Below, one piece after another: positions 22,794 through 33,652 of a stretch of DNA of 64,000 bases (position 1 is the first letter of the stretch; every line of letters begins with the position of its first letter). Under the pieces are notes generated by a model. The model was not told the origin of the DNA, made no database searches, and saw only the letters and a program-made list of their open reading frames with translations. The position numbers were made by a program, and so were the translations under genes. The stretch is from Rhizopus sp. PT2906 (lineage: Eukaryota; Mucoromycota; Mucoromycetes; Mucorales; Rhizopodaceae): contig JAMYHX010000054.1 of NCBI GenBank assembly GCA_025529335.1, positions 62,001 to 126,000 of the forward strand. The letters run 5' to 3'.

Positions 22794-23440
22794 ATGTTTG
22801 AGAAAGTTATGAGCGCTTCAGCTGCTGCAAAACAATTAGGAATTCACGTTTGCACAGCTCAAAGATGGGCTCAAATGTACAAAACGGATCCTGATAGTAT
22901 TTTTTTGATAAAGCATAAGAAAACCGGTCGCTCGCGTATACTTCATGAAGAATACAAGCAAGTGATCTTGAAGTACATAGATGAGAATCCTTCAGCCGTC
23001 TTGGAGCAAGTAATGATGCGTCTACTTCAAAGGTTTCAGGATCTCAAAGTCTCTAAAAGCATTGTCTACAATTTTGTAAGAACTGAATGCACTTCTCACT
23101 CAAAAAGACGCAATTTCAGCCTGTCGATAGGAACAGTGAAGAAAAAATTCAGGAGCGTTTTGACTAGGCTCGTAAGTGGGAGTGTACGGACATGTAGATG
23201 CACTAACCTATACTGTAGACCCGCAATGGTAGTATCAGGTAGATATCGCTTATGGAACAAGGATGTTGCTGCTTGCCTCAACTACATACACATCCTTCGT
23301 GGGATTCGACGTAATGGCATGGTTCATGATAGGTTTCGCCGGGTTGCTGTTGCTCCTACAAGACGTCGAAGAAGAGTGGACGATCAGGAGCAACCAAGAA
23401 CTAGAATACGCATGGACAGTTCTCCGTCCTAGTTATCGCT
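22794..23440 (+). pseudogene. IS630/Tc1-like transposase relic
   Basis: The frame opens with an intact winged-helix DNA-binding region: SASAAAKQLGIHVCTAQRWA, then a Gly/Arg-rich linker and HEEYKQVILKYIDENPSAVL. This is the N-terminus of the IS630-like transposases I associate with Mucorales. After VRTECTSH, at about 23100, the sense moves to another frame (TQFQPVDRNSEEKIQERFD) with in-frame stops at 23176 and beyond. The catalytic DDE half is unrecognisable. It is a dead copy on the + strand. Terminal inverted repeats were not identified by eye. Confidence 0.7.
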
Positions 23441-23921
23441 AGGACACATCTAGACGCCTTCGGAGTAAGTTATATATATAATAATTTTCTTACATAACTA
23501 ACTGTATAATTCTTTATATTCTCTTTCCTTGGTACTTATTACTCTCATTTGTATGTTGTCTCCTTTCGCACGCATTTTATTTTTAACCTTTTGCGTAAGT
23601 GTGTTTTTTAATTTGCGCCAATTATTTTAATAAAACAGTACGGGAAAACATGTTTCATAAGCATAAACAAATATACAATATGCACAAATGTTATTTGCTT
23701 TAGAAATTACTCGCACACTGATAGAAAAGTGATAATTCTCCGACAACAAAAATTGATAAAAGAAGGGCGCATCAGAAGCAAAAAGAATAGGTATTGACCT
23801 TATATTGTGTTTCAATCATTTCTGAAAAAGGTTCATTAATGTCTCACGTGGGAGTTGATGGGATTTGAAAAAGGGGCATTTTCTGCTTTTTTCTTTCTTT
23901 TTACTGATTATATAAGCATAC
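23441..23921. other. Intergenic region, no gene seen
   Basis: Between the transposase relic and the second bZIP-DUF3425 gene. AT-rich, with no supported open frame. Confidence 0.4.
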
Positions 23922-25288
23922 ATGGATACTTATTTATCTGCTATTGATAAATACTTGAAGGAGAAACAAGAAGAGTATGAAAGACAGCGAGAACAAGAGA
24001 TAGTGCTTGAGAACTTGTTGACCAACGCAGATCCTTGGTTAGAATCAAATTCAATGACTGCACTTTTAGATTCACCTTTACAATTGACAGACGAAAATGT
24101 TTCTAGTAATCTACCACTTTTTCAAGAGCAACAGGCAACTGAACTACCTGCCCGCAAGAGGCCTGGTAGAAAGCCAAAGCAGGTCTCTCCTGCCGTACGC
24201 AAAGCTCAGAACCGTGAAGCTCAACGTGCGTTCAGGGAACGTAGGGAACGATATGTCAATGACCTCGAAAGGACCGTACGCAAGTTGAAAACTCAAAGAC
24301 AGCAAATGGCGAATGAAATGTGTCAACTCAGATCACAGCTTGAATCTAATCGAGTCGAGTTGTGGTATCTCAGGGGCGTTGTTCTCTCCCTTCACTTTAT
24401 CTGTTTCATTAATCAATTGAGGATCCCAGAGCATACACCTTACCTCTCAGATTCTGAACTATCTACAATAAAAAGAACAACACCGAGGGCGGTTGAAAGT
24501 TACCTAAGCGCAAAGCAAAGGAATAACAAACTTTTCAAGCCTCCAACTGCCCCAAGCTTAGCCAAAAAAGACGAAGACGAAGATGAAATGGAAGGAGACG
24601 ACGATAGCAACAATATGAATGTGATATGGTTACAACAACCAGAAAAAATGGTGATTAAACTACAAAGGGAAGAGGAGAAAAAAGGGGAGGAAGTGGTTGA
24701 ATCGTCGGCTCAGACAGAAAAGAACATGGAAGCCATCAACCAGATTCGTCAACACTTGATCCCTTATCAAAATGATGAGAATGAGGCTTCACTGCGTATG
24801 AGATCGACTACTTTGCAAATGTCTGTTGACCATGATCCTCGTGTGGATATAATACCTTTCCCTATAATGCGTGACCGGATGATTCTGTTTAGAGACTTGA
24901 TCGATTTCGATCATTGCTTCAGTGTCCTACTGAAATCGGCCGTCTTTCTTGGTGGTGATCCAACTCTTCATGTGAATTGGGAACTTCCAGCTGAGATCTT
25001 TAAACATTACTGGTTCTTTTCAACAAATTATGATAGGCATAAAGTAGATTACTGGCAGCTCCACAAAAACTGCTCTGTACATTCTTCACTCACACAGCCT
25101 CCAAGCATGACAAATCCATACATAAATGCTCTTACAAACGTAATTTATAAACAGTTCACAACATCACCGTCGTCAAGGCAACCCCAAGCTGGTACCATCG
25201 GTAAGTGAAAGAGTTTTTTTTTTGTTTATTTGCTTATTCATCTTTTTTAATAGAAAATATTGCAAGAATACTAAGCAGCTCACACTAA
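23922..25288 (+). CDS. bZIP transcription factor with DUF3425 domain (copy 2)
   Basis: The main open frame runs 23922-25208 (428 residues). A GTAAGT donor at 25201 and a TAATAG acceptor at 25253 suggest a last exon 25254-25288, changing the end to ENIARILSSSH. The basic region RKAQNREAQRAFRERRERYV follows a GRKPK stretch that copy 1 also has. The DUF3425-type core is HDPRVDIIPFPIMRDRMILF with AVFLGGDPTLHVNWELP. The same domain order as the gene at 17503-19161 marks them as paralogues. The N-terminus is a Glu/Gln-rich coiled coil, and an acidic DEDEDEMEGDDD patch lies in the middle. If the extra exon is real, its stop overlaps the stop of the convergent dehydratase gene. Confidence 0.85.
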
Positions 25289-26326
25289 TGTTGCTGAACC
25301 CTTTACAGCCATGTATCCTGTATCATTCATTATCCAAAGCTCATACCGATTCGACACTTTTCTTCCACACAATTGCATTTCTCTATTAACATATAAAGGC
25401 GCTAAACATTTATATTCAAATGATTGTAGTTCTTTAGTTGTTTGTTGTCGAAGTAAATCTAGCAAAAGCGTGCCACTGAGAGGACCATGTACGAGGCATG
25501 CTTCAAATCAACATTAAATATTTTGTTTATATTGAACTATTATTTATTACCTGGATGCTTTTCTACGGATGTTGCATATTCATGATCAAAGTGGATTTTA
25601 TGTGAATTGAATGTTAATGCTGAGTATCGAAACAAGAGGATCGATGTGGGCACGATTGACATGGTAAAGTCAGGCTTCTTGTTAGCTATTTTTATACAAT
25701 GTTAAACCATACACGCACACAGGTACATAACTGCTATTGTTATTACTGGTGATGCCCGCTCGGTTGACATGAACCTGCTGCTCTGAATGATAGACAAGAC
25801 ATCGCTGTTCTCTCATGGAAAATCCAAGCTGATTGTCGATATCCTTGTTGATCCAGACCATTGCCGACTGACCTAGACGACCCATTCTGACTTCAGCTCG
25901 ATCAAGGTAGGTTCTCATAGTAATCTCATCTCCGACCTTGAGCGGATTTTTAGTGTTCCATTGGAACGATGCGCCTGCCCACATCCGTTGACAAAACGGT
26001 TTTGGAGGGAAGAACTCGCGTTCGTATCCGTCCGCAGCAAGATCCCTTTCCTGTGTTCGTGGTGGAAAGTATACATGATGCCAGCCAGGAGGAAGCACTG
26101 TGCCATGCTTGGGCCACTCAGAGTTGCCGTAATCGACATGGGCTGTGGGTAGTGTATTGGCAAGTAGATTTAGACGTGAACCTGTAATGATGTCGTGGGT
26201 TGTGATGACCAGTTGTTTTGTCCTCGTTTGCCATTCCTCCACAAGTTGATCAAGTGTTGAACTATAATGACGTATATGACGCAGGTTTTGAATTGTTTGT
26301 TTCCAACATGGTCTAATCTTTAACAT
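25280..26326 (-). CDS. HTD2-like mitochondrial 3-hydroxyacyl-thioester dehydratase
   Basis: Three exons (25732-26326, 25551-25685, 25280-25500) join to 316 residues. The N-terminus MLKIRPCWKQTIQNLRHIRH is Arg-rich with no acid, as expected of a mitochondrial presequence. The C-terminal hotdog domain contains FNSHKIHFDHEYA, the hydratase-2 type motif with catalytic Asp and His, followed by CLVHGPLSGTLLLDLL. PPGWHHVYFPP in the first half is typical of the fungal HTD2/mesaconyl-CoA hydratase-like family. HTD2 performs the dehydration step of mitochondrial type II fatty-acid synthesis, needed for octanoate and lipoate. The first donor (GTTATG) is non-standard but keeps phase. Confidence 0.88.
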
Positions 26327-26458
26327 GGCAAAAAAATAGACACACGTTTTTTTTTTCTCTAGCTAACAAAAGGGAGAAGGTTACTGTTTTTTATTTTTTT
26401 TTTTTTTAAAATAAAATGTATAATGTGCGTGTTTGTGTGTATTATTCAAAAGTGGCAA

Positions 26459-27803
26459 TTATTTACTGGCTTTCTTTGCTTCCTTTGCTTCCTTCATCTC
26501 CTTACATTTGGTTTTGTGAGAAAATCTGTAGTCAGCGACTTGACATTCACGTGAGCAGTACCAGATACTTCTACAGGCACCACAGGCTAAAAGAGGAGCA
26601 TCAGGCTTATTCTTGGCATGAGAAGCAGAACAGTAAGAGCATCGATTAGGACTAGGAGGGAATGATTCGAGAATACCAGATTCGAGAAGCTGTTGCATTT
26701 TCTGATCTACCTGCTGTTTAGGAGTATAAGAGGCAATCAATTTGGCAGCCTCAGCAGGGGTCTCATGAGCTTCGATTGCTTCACGCTTAAGATCACTCAG
26801 GCCGGTATGAGCTCCATAGAGTTCTTTGAAACGTTCTTCAGCGGCCTTGGCCTTCACATAGTAATTATGTGCCTCTGACTTCTTCTTCTTGTAGTTCAGT
26901 AGGACAGAAAGAGCATAAAGAGCGTGAACGGTATCACTTGTGTCAGGATGACCCTTTTGAAGGTACAACTTAAAGTTCTTGACGGCATTTTCACGTTCGT
27001 TCTCTAATGATAAATAGACGGAACCAAGAACAGAGTAAGCAATAGAGAAATTGGGATCTCTCTCCAAGGCTCTCTCTAAATCTTTAATACCGAGTCTAAA
27101 TTTATAATTATATTAATATCATGACACGCTATCAAGTCAACCCCCCAAAAAAAGCCTTCTTTTTTTCTTCTTCTTACCTTGCCTTTCCTAAAGAAAGATG
27201 ACATGAAGCACGAAGGAAAAAGACACGAGCAGGAAGGTCAGGATAGGTATCAATGGCTAATGTGAGAGTAGTGATACTAATCGATTGATATTAGTCATTT
27301 GACAACTAACACAAAACAAAACAAAAAACTTACCAGTGCTTGAATTGTCTTCCTACTAGTAAAATCCAGGCAGAGAACAAGAGACTGTCCTTGACGAAGA
27401 ATCCTTCCTTTTCTTCTTCAGGAATATTCTTTAATAAAACCTTTTCATATTGTTGACCAAGGATAAGAATACGTTCAGACATGGGAGCAGCACGTTCGTC
27501 CAAAAGCCAGGCTTCGACCATAGTTTCAGATGCTGTCTTGATGTCTTCTTCATGCTTTTCCAAGATGTCGTCGTCAAGAGAACGAGGAATAGTCATACAG
27601 AGTTCATAACCCTTACGGAATAATTTCTTTGCGTTCTTGTAATTCTTGGCATCAGGGTCTGTACACTGATCTAATTTACCACGGGCTTCCAACAGGTCAT
27701 AAGGTACCAAACGTTGAGAACCTTCCAAGAAGCGGTCTTGGTATTCTTGTTCTTGAACTACCTTTTCTTCAGTATTATTGTTATTGATAACAACCTCAGT
27801 CAT
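26459..27803 (-). CDS. MYND zinc-finger protein with TPR-like helices
   Basis: Three exons (27334-27803, 27178-27276, 26459-27095) join in phase to 401 residues. The N-terminal and middle parts are helical repeats, including DLERALERDPNFSIAYSVLG, a clear TPR. The C-terminus has a MYND-type Cys/His cluster: CSYC, CGAC, WYCSRECQ and HKTKC in the expected spacing. MYND fingers bind proline-rich partners. The specific role here is unknown. The protein begins MTEVVINNNNTEE and ends in a Lys/Glu/Ala repeat. Confidence 0.85.
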
Positions 27804-27978
27804 TTTTATTATATTTAAAAAGAAGAAAGAAGAAAGAAAGAAAGGGGAAATATAAAGTTTAATAAAGATATGTAATCCCCGCGAGCGCGCAAACACACCG
27901 CACACACGCACACACACAAAAGCATTTATTGTGAAATATTGTCCAATAAAGATTTGACGTGGCATTAATTTACACATT

Positions 27979-29013
27979 TTAAATGAATTGCCTTCTATTC
28001 AACAATTTACATTTACAAACGAGCTGTTTGTCCCTTTTATAAAAATCCACTCTATTTTCAGGATTATTTACATCAATAGAGTACTTTAGTCTGATTGTAT
28101 GTGTTTGTCGTTCAGCGTAAAGTAGTAATTCATCTTGTGATATTTGTACTTTCCATTCATTGATATTCTACATAGACATATCAATATGAGCTTATTCTTA
28201 CTCACACTTGATTTACCTGATGAGGCATAGGAATCACAATAATCAACTCATCATTCTTTTTTTGTATAGATTCTCTAGGTTTCCATTCTTCCTTTCTTTG
28301 TTCAAGTGCAGTACGTAACTTGTTAAATGTAAGTTCTTTGGGTTGTTTTACCATCATGGATGGAATTGGCCCTCCCTTGTGAGACATATAAGCCGGTATC
28401 TTAAACTCTCTGCTTAAGCTGGCATTCAACTTTTGTTCAACATTCTCTATTGCAATTTCCAATACGTACAATCTATACTCCAAATCCTTTAATGCTCGTG
28501 AATATGCTCGTGTCTGGATGACTGCGTCCATAATGATATGGCCTGCATGCTCAAAGCATAAGATATAGTTTTGATATACACGTCAAGCTTACCATCTTCA
28601 TGTCTTGGCTCACTTATGTATAATGGTAGACGATAGGTTGAAGTTGGATCTCCATTCAAGGCTTTCTTTAATTCTTGTTCATCTCCAGTGTATTCAGGTC
28701 CAGGAAGGTTACAATTAAAACAAATGTTGATATAAATTGACGTTCCAGGCTTTATATTACTCGTAGATTTTATTATATTTGTCTTGCATACAAAGCCTAC
28801 TTGAGGTTGTATTGCCATGTCTTCAAAGTCGCACTTGTTCAATTCTCCAGTCAATTCAGATGTCAGTCTCTCGTAGTCAGCAGAATTTCTAGCCACCTGT
28901 TCTGCAATAAAACTCTTTATAAGAGCCATTTCTTCTTGACTGAGCTCATTTATATCTCTATTCAGTTTGAATAGGTTTGCTGTTCCTTTATTAATTTCTT
29001 CAAGAATGGCCAT
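27979..29013 (-). CDS. PIH1-domain protein (R2TP co-chaperone subunit)
   Basis: Three exons (28593-29013, 28217-28542, 27979-28167) join to 311 residues. The PIH1 domain reads GFVCKTNIIKS, YINICFNCNLPGP and TYRLPLYISEPRHEDG, then MDAVIQTRAYSRAL as in Pih1/PIH1D1. The C-terminal exon encodes a beta-rich CS-like domain (INEWKVQISQDELLLYAERQ). Pih1 bridges Hsp90/Tah1 with the Rvb1-Rvb2 ATPases in R2TP, which assembles snoRNPs, RNA polymerases and PIKK complexes. A DSDD/E-motif-binding Lys pair is expected in the PIH domain but was not assigned. Confidence 0.87.
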
Positions 29014-29403
29014 TTTAAAGAAAAAAAAAGTAGTCTTGTTTGTATAAAAATACTTGTGTGACGTACGATCACGTAGAGCTGTCCAATCCTGAGTTCATTG
29101 CCCTTCTACTATTGATGACAGTCAAGATACACGTTACTTTAACATTTGGATGTGCTCATCATCATCAAATTGACTCAATTGATCCAAGTAATAAACTAAG
29201 GAGTCACAGGTTAGCTTAGAAGAGAGAAAGGAATAGGTATGGACGATAGGGTCTAAATACTTGTAGAACGTTAAACCCCCGAAAGAGGGAAGGTCAAAAG
29301 TAAGATTGTCCAAAAATAGGCATTTCCAGTGCTGTGAGTGTACCTGATATTTCTTCCTTCTTTCCTTCTCTCTTTTTCGACTTCATCACACAATAGATTC
29401 CTA
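29014..29403. promoter_or_regulatory. Divergent intergenic region (PIH1 / TMEM33)
   Basis: A 390-bp space between divergent start codons, expected to contain both promoters. No gene is seen. Confidence 0.35.
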
Positions 29404-30431
29404 ATGACCACTGACTCAGTAAGCTCAGTCGGCTCGAGACTCAATACGCTTGTACAAGTAAGATCACAATTAAATGGGGGTAGATTAGCCTTTCATCATC
29501 AAAATAAGCCTCTTACTATTTGTTATTATTTTTAGGAAAAACAGTTTTACTGGTGGTTAGGACATATTTGCATTGTGTTAAATAGTGTATTCTATTTCAG
29601 CTCAGTATTATCTTTTCATGCTAATCCAGTCTATTATAAAAGAGCTTACATGGGCGCGCTATTATCCTATGCCATCGTTATTTATAATTCAATAAGAGTA
29701 AGTTTTTATACTATTTGTGCATATATATATGTGTGTGTGTGTGTGTGATTTATTTAACTGTACATAAACAGGCTAATAAGAAAACTTTTGATATTCATAT
29801 TCTATGTGATGAGAACGTTCATTATTTTGTGATTGCATTTTACTGGTACTCAGCGCCTCCTATTGCAGGTAAGGGAGATAGATGAAGTATTGTCCTATAT
29901 TAATTCTATTCATATAGTCACTCTGATTCCATTTGTCATTTTCTCAATATTTCATATGTTAACTTATACAAGAACAAATATCATTCCATTATTTATACCC
30001 AAAAAGAAAGACATCCAAGGCTTATTTATTGAAAAGATAGATCATCAGATAAAACTTTTTACTGAAGGACAGCATAACACAGCCATCAAACTGGCTGCTT
30101 ATATCGAGATTGTTGTGATCTCACTTAGGCTTGTCCTTGGTATATTCATGTAAGCAATGGGGTTTGGCTGTTTTACTTTCTTTTCTCAATACAATCTTTT
30201 AGGTTCTCTACATCAATACTTTCGATCATTGTATTTATTCACTTCTTACGTTTACGGTACTATCTGTCAAATGAATCAAGAGAAGCAATGCATAAGATTT
30301 CCTATTACATGGATCAATGGTTACTTGTGCCTAAAGAAAAAAGAAGTACAACGCAGGCTACTGTAGCAAATATTTATTTTAACATCAAGAGATTCATCAT
30401 ACGTTATGGCGGCATCCACACTAAGAAATAA
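29404..30431 (+). CDS. TMEM33/Pom33 family ER and nuclear-envelope protein
   Basis: Five exons (29404-29457, 29536-29697, 29772-29868, 29918-30149, 30203-30431) join in phase to 257 residues. Hydrophobic segments include WWLGHICIVLNSVFYFSSVL, YMGALLSYAIVIYNSI, YFVIAFYWYSAPPIAVTLIP and a long C-terminal membrane region, with a basic amphipathic C-terminus. The pattern fits the TMEM33 family (yeast Pom33/Per33, fission yeast Tts1), which shapes ER tubules and helps nuclear pore insertion. An (AT)n(GT)n microsatellite lies in intron 2 at 29721-29748. Confidence 0.8.
29721..29748. repeat. (AT)n(GT)n microsatellite in an intron
   Basis: A compound dinucleotide repeat between exons 2 and 3 of the TMEM33-like gene. 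Confidence 0.85.
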
Positions 30432-31173
30432 GCTTATCAATAAATCCACTTTCCTTTTACCCTCCAGCCCACTGCCTTCTCTCTCTCTCTCTCTTTGGTA
30501 TATCATCGCTTTGTTATTAAGCTTGATTTAGCTTTTGGTTTTGGCTGATTATGTGTGTAAAGATAAAAGTTGTCATGTAATAAAACGACTATCAACAATA
30601 TCAGAAGCTAAGAATAATCTGATATTCCATTGTGTATTTCCTTTTTTTCCTTTTTCTTTATTTTAAAGAATGTACAGCTGCAGCAAAGTATCTGTTGAAG
30701 ACTTGCACAGCATATTCAAACATGTTGAGCAATGACAACTGGAATAAAAAGGTTAGAATGAGGCTTAACTGATGCTTTGAGTTTATTGCATATCATCCAA
30801 TAGAAAATCAGGAACGAGGCACGTTTCCTAGCAACAGAAAATTCATGCAGCAGTTTCAACCCTGGGCCGCCCTTTTTCATCTTTCAAAGTCACAGATGTA
30901 AACAGACAAAAAAGTATAAAAGAAGGTCTTTTTTCACTCTATTTTTTTTTCTCTCAAGCTTTTCCGGTTTGCCTGAATTCCGATAGTAACCTTTATGATG
31001 CTTGAGGATGTGGGCAGCCTTTCTCTCAGAAGGGAGGGATTAGCTTATTACAATTTTTATAAAGTTACTTCGGTGACTAACCTTTTTTACTTCGGAAACG
31101 CTGCCCCTTGTGATTGTGGCTACAATGCAACAGGGTGAGCTATAAACTAATATAAATGAAAAAAAAAATCTTA
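30432..31173. other. Gene-poor region, no supported gene
   Basis: The start of a 6-kb gene-poor stretch. It holds only short frames. One at 30995-31136 contains APCDCGYNATG but has no partner exons that I can join. Confidence 0.35.
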
Positions 31174-31317
31174 GCTCCATCCAGCTTTTGGTTAAAAGAA
31201 GAAAAAGAACATTCTGCCAATGTTCGAGAGCTGAAGGCAATTCTATTTGCGTTACAATCTTGTAATGAAGTGTATTTTCAGCTAGGAAGGAAGGACAGGG
31301 AATATGATGCTGGATAG
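31174..31317 (+). pseudogene. Retrotransposon RNase H fragment (DIRS-like or similar)
   Basis: A short frame reads SFWLKEEKEHSANVRELKAI followed by LFALQS and stops at 31315. The pattern of Trp, EE, Ser-x-Asn and ELKA...AL is the first strand and catalytic Glu helix of RNase H domains in DIRS and related reverse transcriptases. Nothing upstream or downstream extends the match, so it is a fragment. Confidence 0.4.
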
Positions 31318-31710
31318 TATAACTGATAAAGGCAAGACAAGGTGGTCCTAAGGGCTTGAAAATTGATCTATAGAGAATAGGACTTACGAGTTAAGAGCGA
31401 GACGATTGGCGGTAGATACAGATGAATTGAGAAAAGGAGAATAGACGGATAGCCTAAGAATAATAAGAATAATGTGATGATTGACGAAGGCTTTTATTAA
31501 ATGAAAACAAACGAGGGTGTTTATATAAAATTATAAGAAATGTAATGTGATAAAAAAAGAATTAGCATGAGTTATTGAAGTGCTAATATCATGCGTGAGT
31601 TTATAATAAATCATGACACAAAAGTACAACTGAGAGATGGACCATGTGAGGTTTCTTCATAAATATGTCCTGTAAAGTATTCCCCCCCTTTTTTTTCCTC
31701 TTTATCCATC
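31318..31710. other. Gene-poor region, nothing seen
   Basis: AT-rich, purine-biased DNA with no open frame of note. Confidence 0.3.
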
Positions 31711-32180
31711 ATGTCATCTGTCAAAGAATTGAAGCAATAATTGAATCTCTCTGCTAAAGTGCTTGCACTGACGCAGCAGAAGCTTCAAAAATACGCAGGC
31801 CGTCCCTCTGAAGACAAGTTCCAGCCCAGCGAGTCACTTGAACGGAATTTACTACTGGACAGGTAAGCTGTTTTTTTTTTTTTTGAAGATAGGTTTACAT
31901 AACATCCTTAATCAATCCTCCTTATTGTTACAGAACTTTCGCTTACGCAAGGGTCGCTGAGTTGAAGGTCAAAGAGGATTTCATGACAGAGATGGCTAGT
32001 CCTGCTGTACAGGTGCAGCCAAGATCAAAAAGAAGATGGGATGGTGACGACTGGAACTCTGATGCTCAACTATCATCTCCCAAAAAGCAAAGATCCAGGG
32101 CTGTTATGTTTAAGCCTTTTTCTCTTTTTTTTAAAAAATTTCCATTATTTTTTTGTAATAAGTATATCTTTTTTATATAA
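31711..32180 (+). pseudogene. Small paralogous gene family, copy A (interrupted)
   Basis: Exon 1 starts ATGTCATCTG at 31711 but has a TAA stop as codon 10 (31738-31740). Beyond it the frame stays open to a GTAAGC donor at about 31862. After a T-rich intron ending at TTACAG (about 31932), exon 2 encodes AYARVAELKVKEDFMTEMAS and then KRRWDGDDWNSDAQLSSPKK, with a Lys/Arg-rich tail. Copy B, 1.6 kb downstream, shares the intron phase and the pattern KRRxDGDDxxxDAQxSxPKK. Function is unknown; the basic tail suggests a nuclear protein. The premature stop argues for a pseudogene unless a later start is used. Confidence 0.45.
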
Positions 32181-33340
32181 ACATGCTTTCTTTGATCATT
32201 GCACACTTTAAGTGTATTTCTTGAATTATTGGTATGAGGGACTTTCTGACAAGAAAGGCTTGATTAGGATAATTATGTTGTGGTGGTAGTCTTCTTAAAT
32301 GCAATTTTCTTTATAAAAGTAATCAATGAGGTGTTACGATTGCATACGTCACTTTTGATTTTAACAAGTTTTCCATACATTTGTACCTTTTCTCTAAAAA
32401 CGGAATAAAACCTACAAGGTAAAACTAGATGATCTATTCTTGAGTAGTAAGAATAAATAGCATTGTTATGAACTAGGAATTAGTCAAGACAAGGCTCTTA
32501 TGCAATGATTCCTTCTGTCCCTGTCACACTCAGCACCACAACAATCAAAGTAAGCTCAAAATCACATTGTATTCTTTCATTCTTCTCCTCCTTTGATATT
32601 TCTTTACTATCATTCTTCATTTAGATCTATACTTGATAATACATGAACGGAAATAAAGTGAAAAAAGAAATAAACTAGGGGACAAAATACAACGTTACAC
32701 CACTCATCACCAAGGGAACGAAGAGTCTCATGAAAGCATTTTTTTCCTCTCTCTCTTTAGCCAAAAAAGGTAATCGTTCCATGAATACACGGAATCCCTT
32801 TCTTGATTTTTGAAAAGTTATTTTTTCTTTTGAAAGTTAAAGAAAGGTTGTATTGACCTTTAGACGTCAGTAAGCACACTTGGATTAAGAGACGAATATG
32901 GAAGTTGATTATTTTAATACTCCTGTTTACTGTTGCTGCTACAAATTGAGCTTTTGAATTGAAAATAAGGAGTAATTCTATATATGGAAACTCATCCGTG
33001 TTCCGCCTAACAAATCATGCAAAAAAAAAGACGTAGCTTGATTAACTTCCATAAGCCAAAAATAGCCCAAGTGCCTCACTTTATTATTATTATTATTTAT
33101 TCGCTAGGCTAAAAGATGAAACACGAAAAAAAAGGGAAAAGCACACATGAGGAATTATTTTCTATCCAAAGTAAAATACATTTTCCCCTTTTCCTTTTTC
33201 TTTCTTTTTCTTTCTCATTACTTTATCAAAAACATGGATCATATCGCCTAATGCAAATTACAAGCAAGCATCATAAACAAGTTTCTCAAGAGAACACATC
33301 AAAAAATCCTCTCATTAAAGAGGCTCCTCCAAAAGAGGGG

Positions 33341-33652
33341 AAATAAGCCTAGTCCGCCAGAACTAAAAAAGCTGTCTGTATTGACAAGGTAAAAAAATCG
33401 CGTCTTTTTACTTCATGTTTGACCTGTTTACACTGGCATAGAAAATATTTAGACATTGAGGCAGCTAGGCTGGAGTTGCAGAAGGAGTTCCATGCGGAAA
33501 AATGCCGCAGATTGTCAGCCTACACTGCTGGTCAGTGGAAGCTGGAGTTGCTTCAACAGCAAGCCTCCAGACCTAAGAGAAGGCTGGATGGAGATGATGT
33601 GGGGGTTGATGCCCAACCATCAGATCCAAAGAAGCTTTCGCTTCTTAGCTGC
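33341..33652 (+). CDS. Small paralogous gene family, copy B (5' end unclear)
   Basis: A partial exon ends PSPPELKKLSVLTR with a GTAAAA donor near 33390. A 50-60-nt intron ends at GGCATAG near 33440. The next exon reads YLDIEAARLELQKEFHAEKC, then GQWKLELLQQQASRPKRRLD, GDDVGVDAQPSDPKK and a TAG at 33652. The intron falls in the same phase (AG|A, Arg/Lys codon) as in copy A. The 5' start could not be set because the upstream frame is broken by a stop near 33344. It is a Lys/Gln-rich helical peptide with no known domain. Confidence 0.4.

Noticed and set aside
30995..31136. Short frame with APCDCGYNATG, possibly the start of a secreted glycosidase-like gene
   Set aside because: No in-phase downstream exon continues it and the N-terminus is not a convincing signal peptide.
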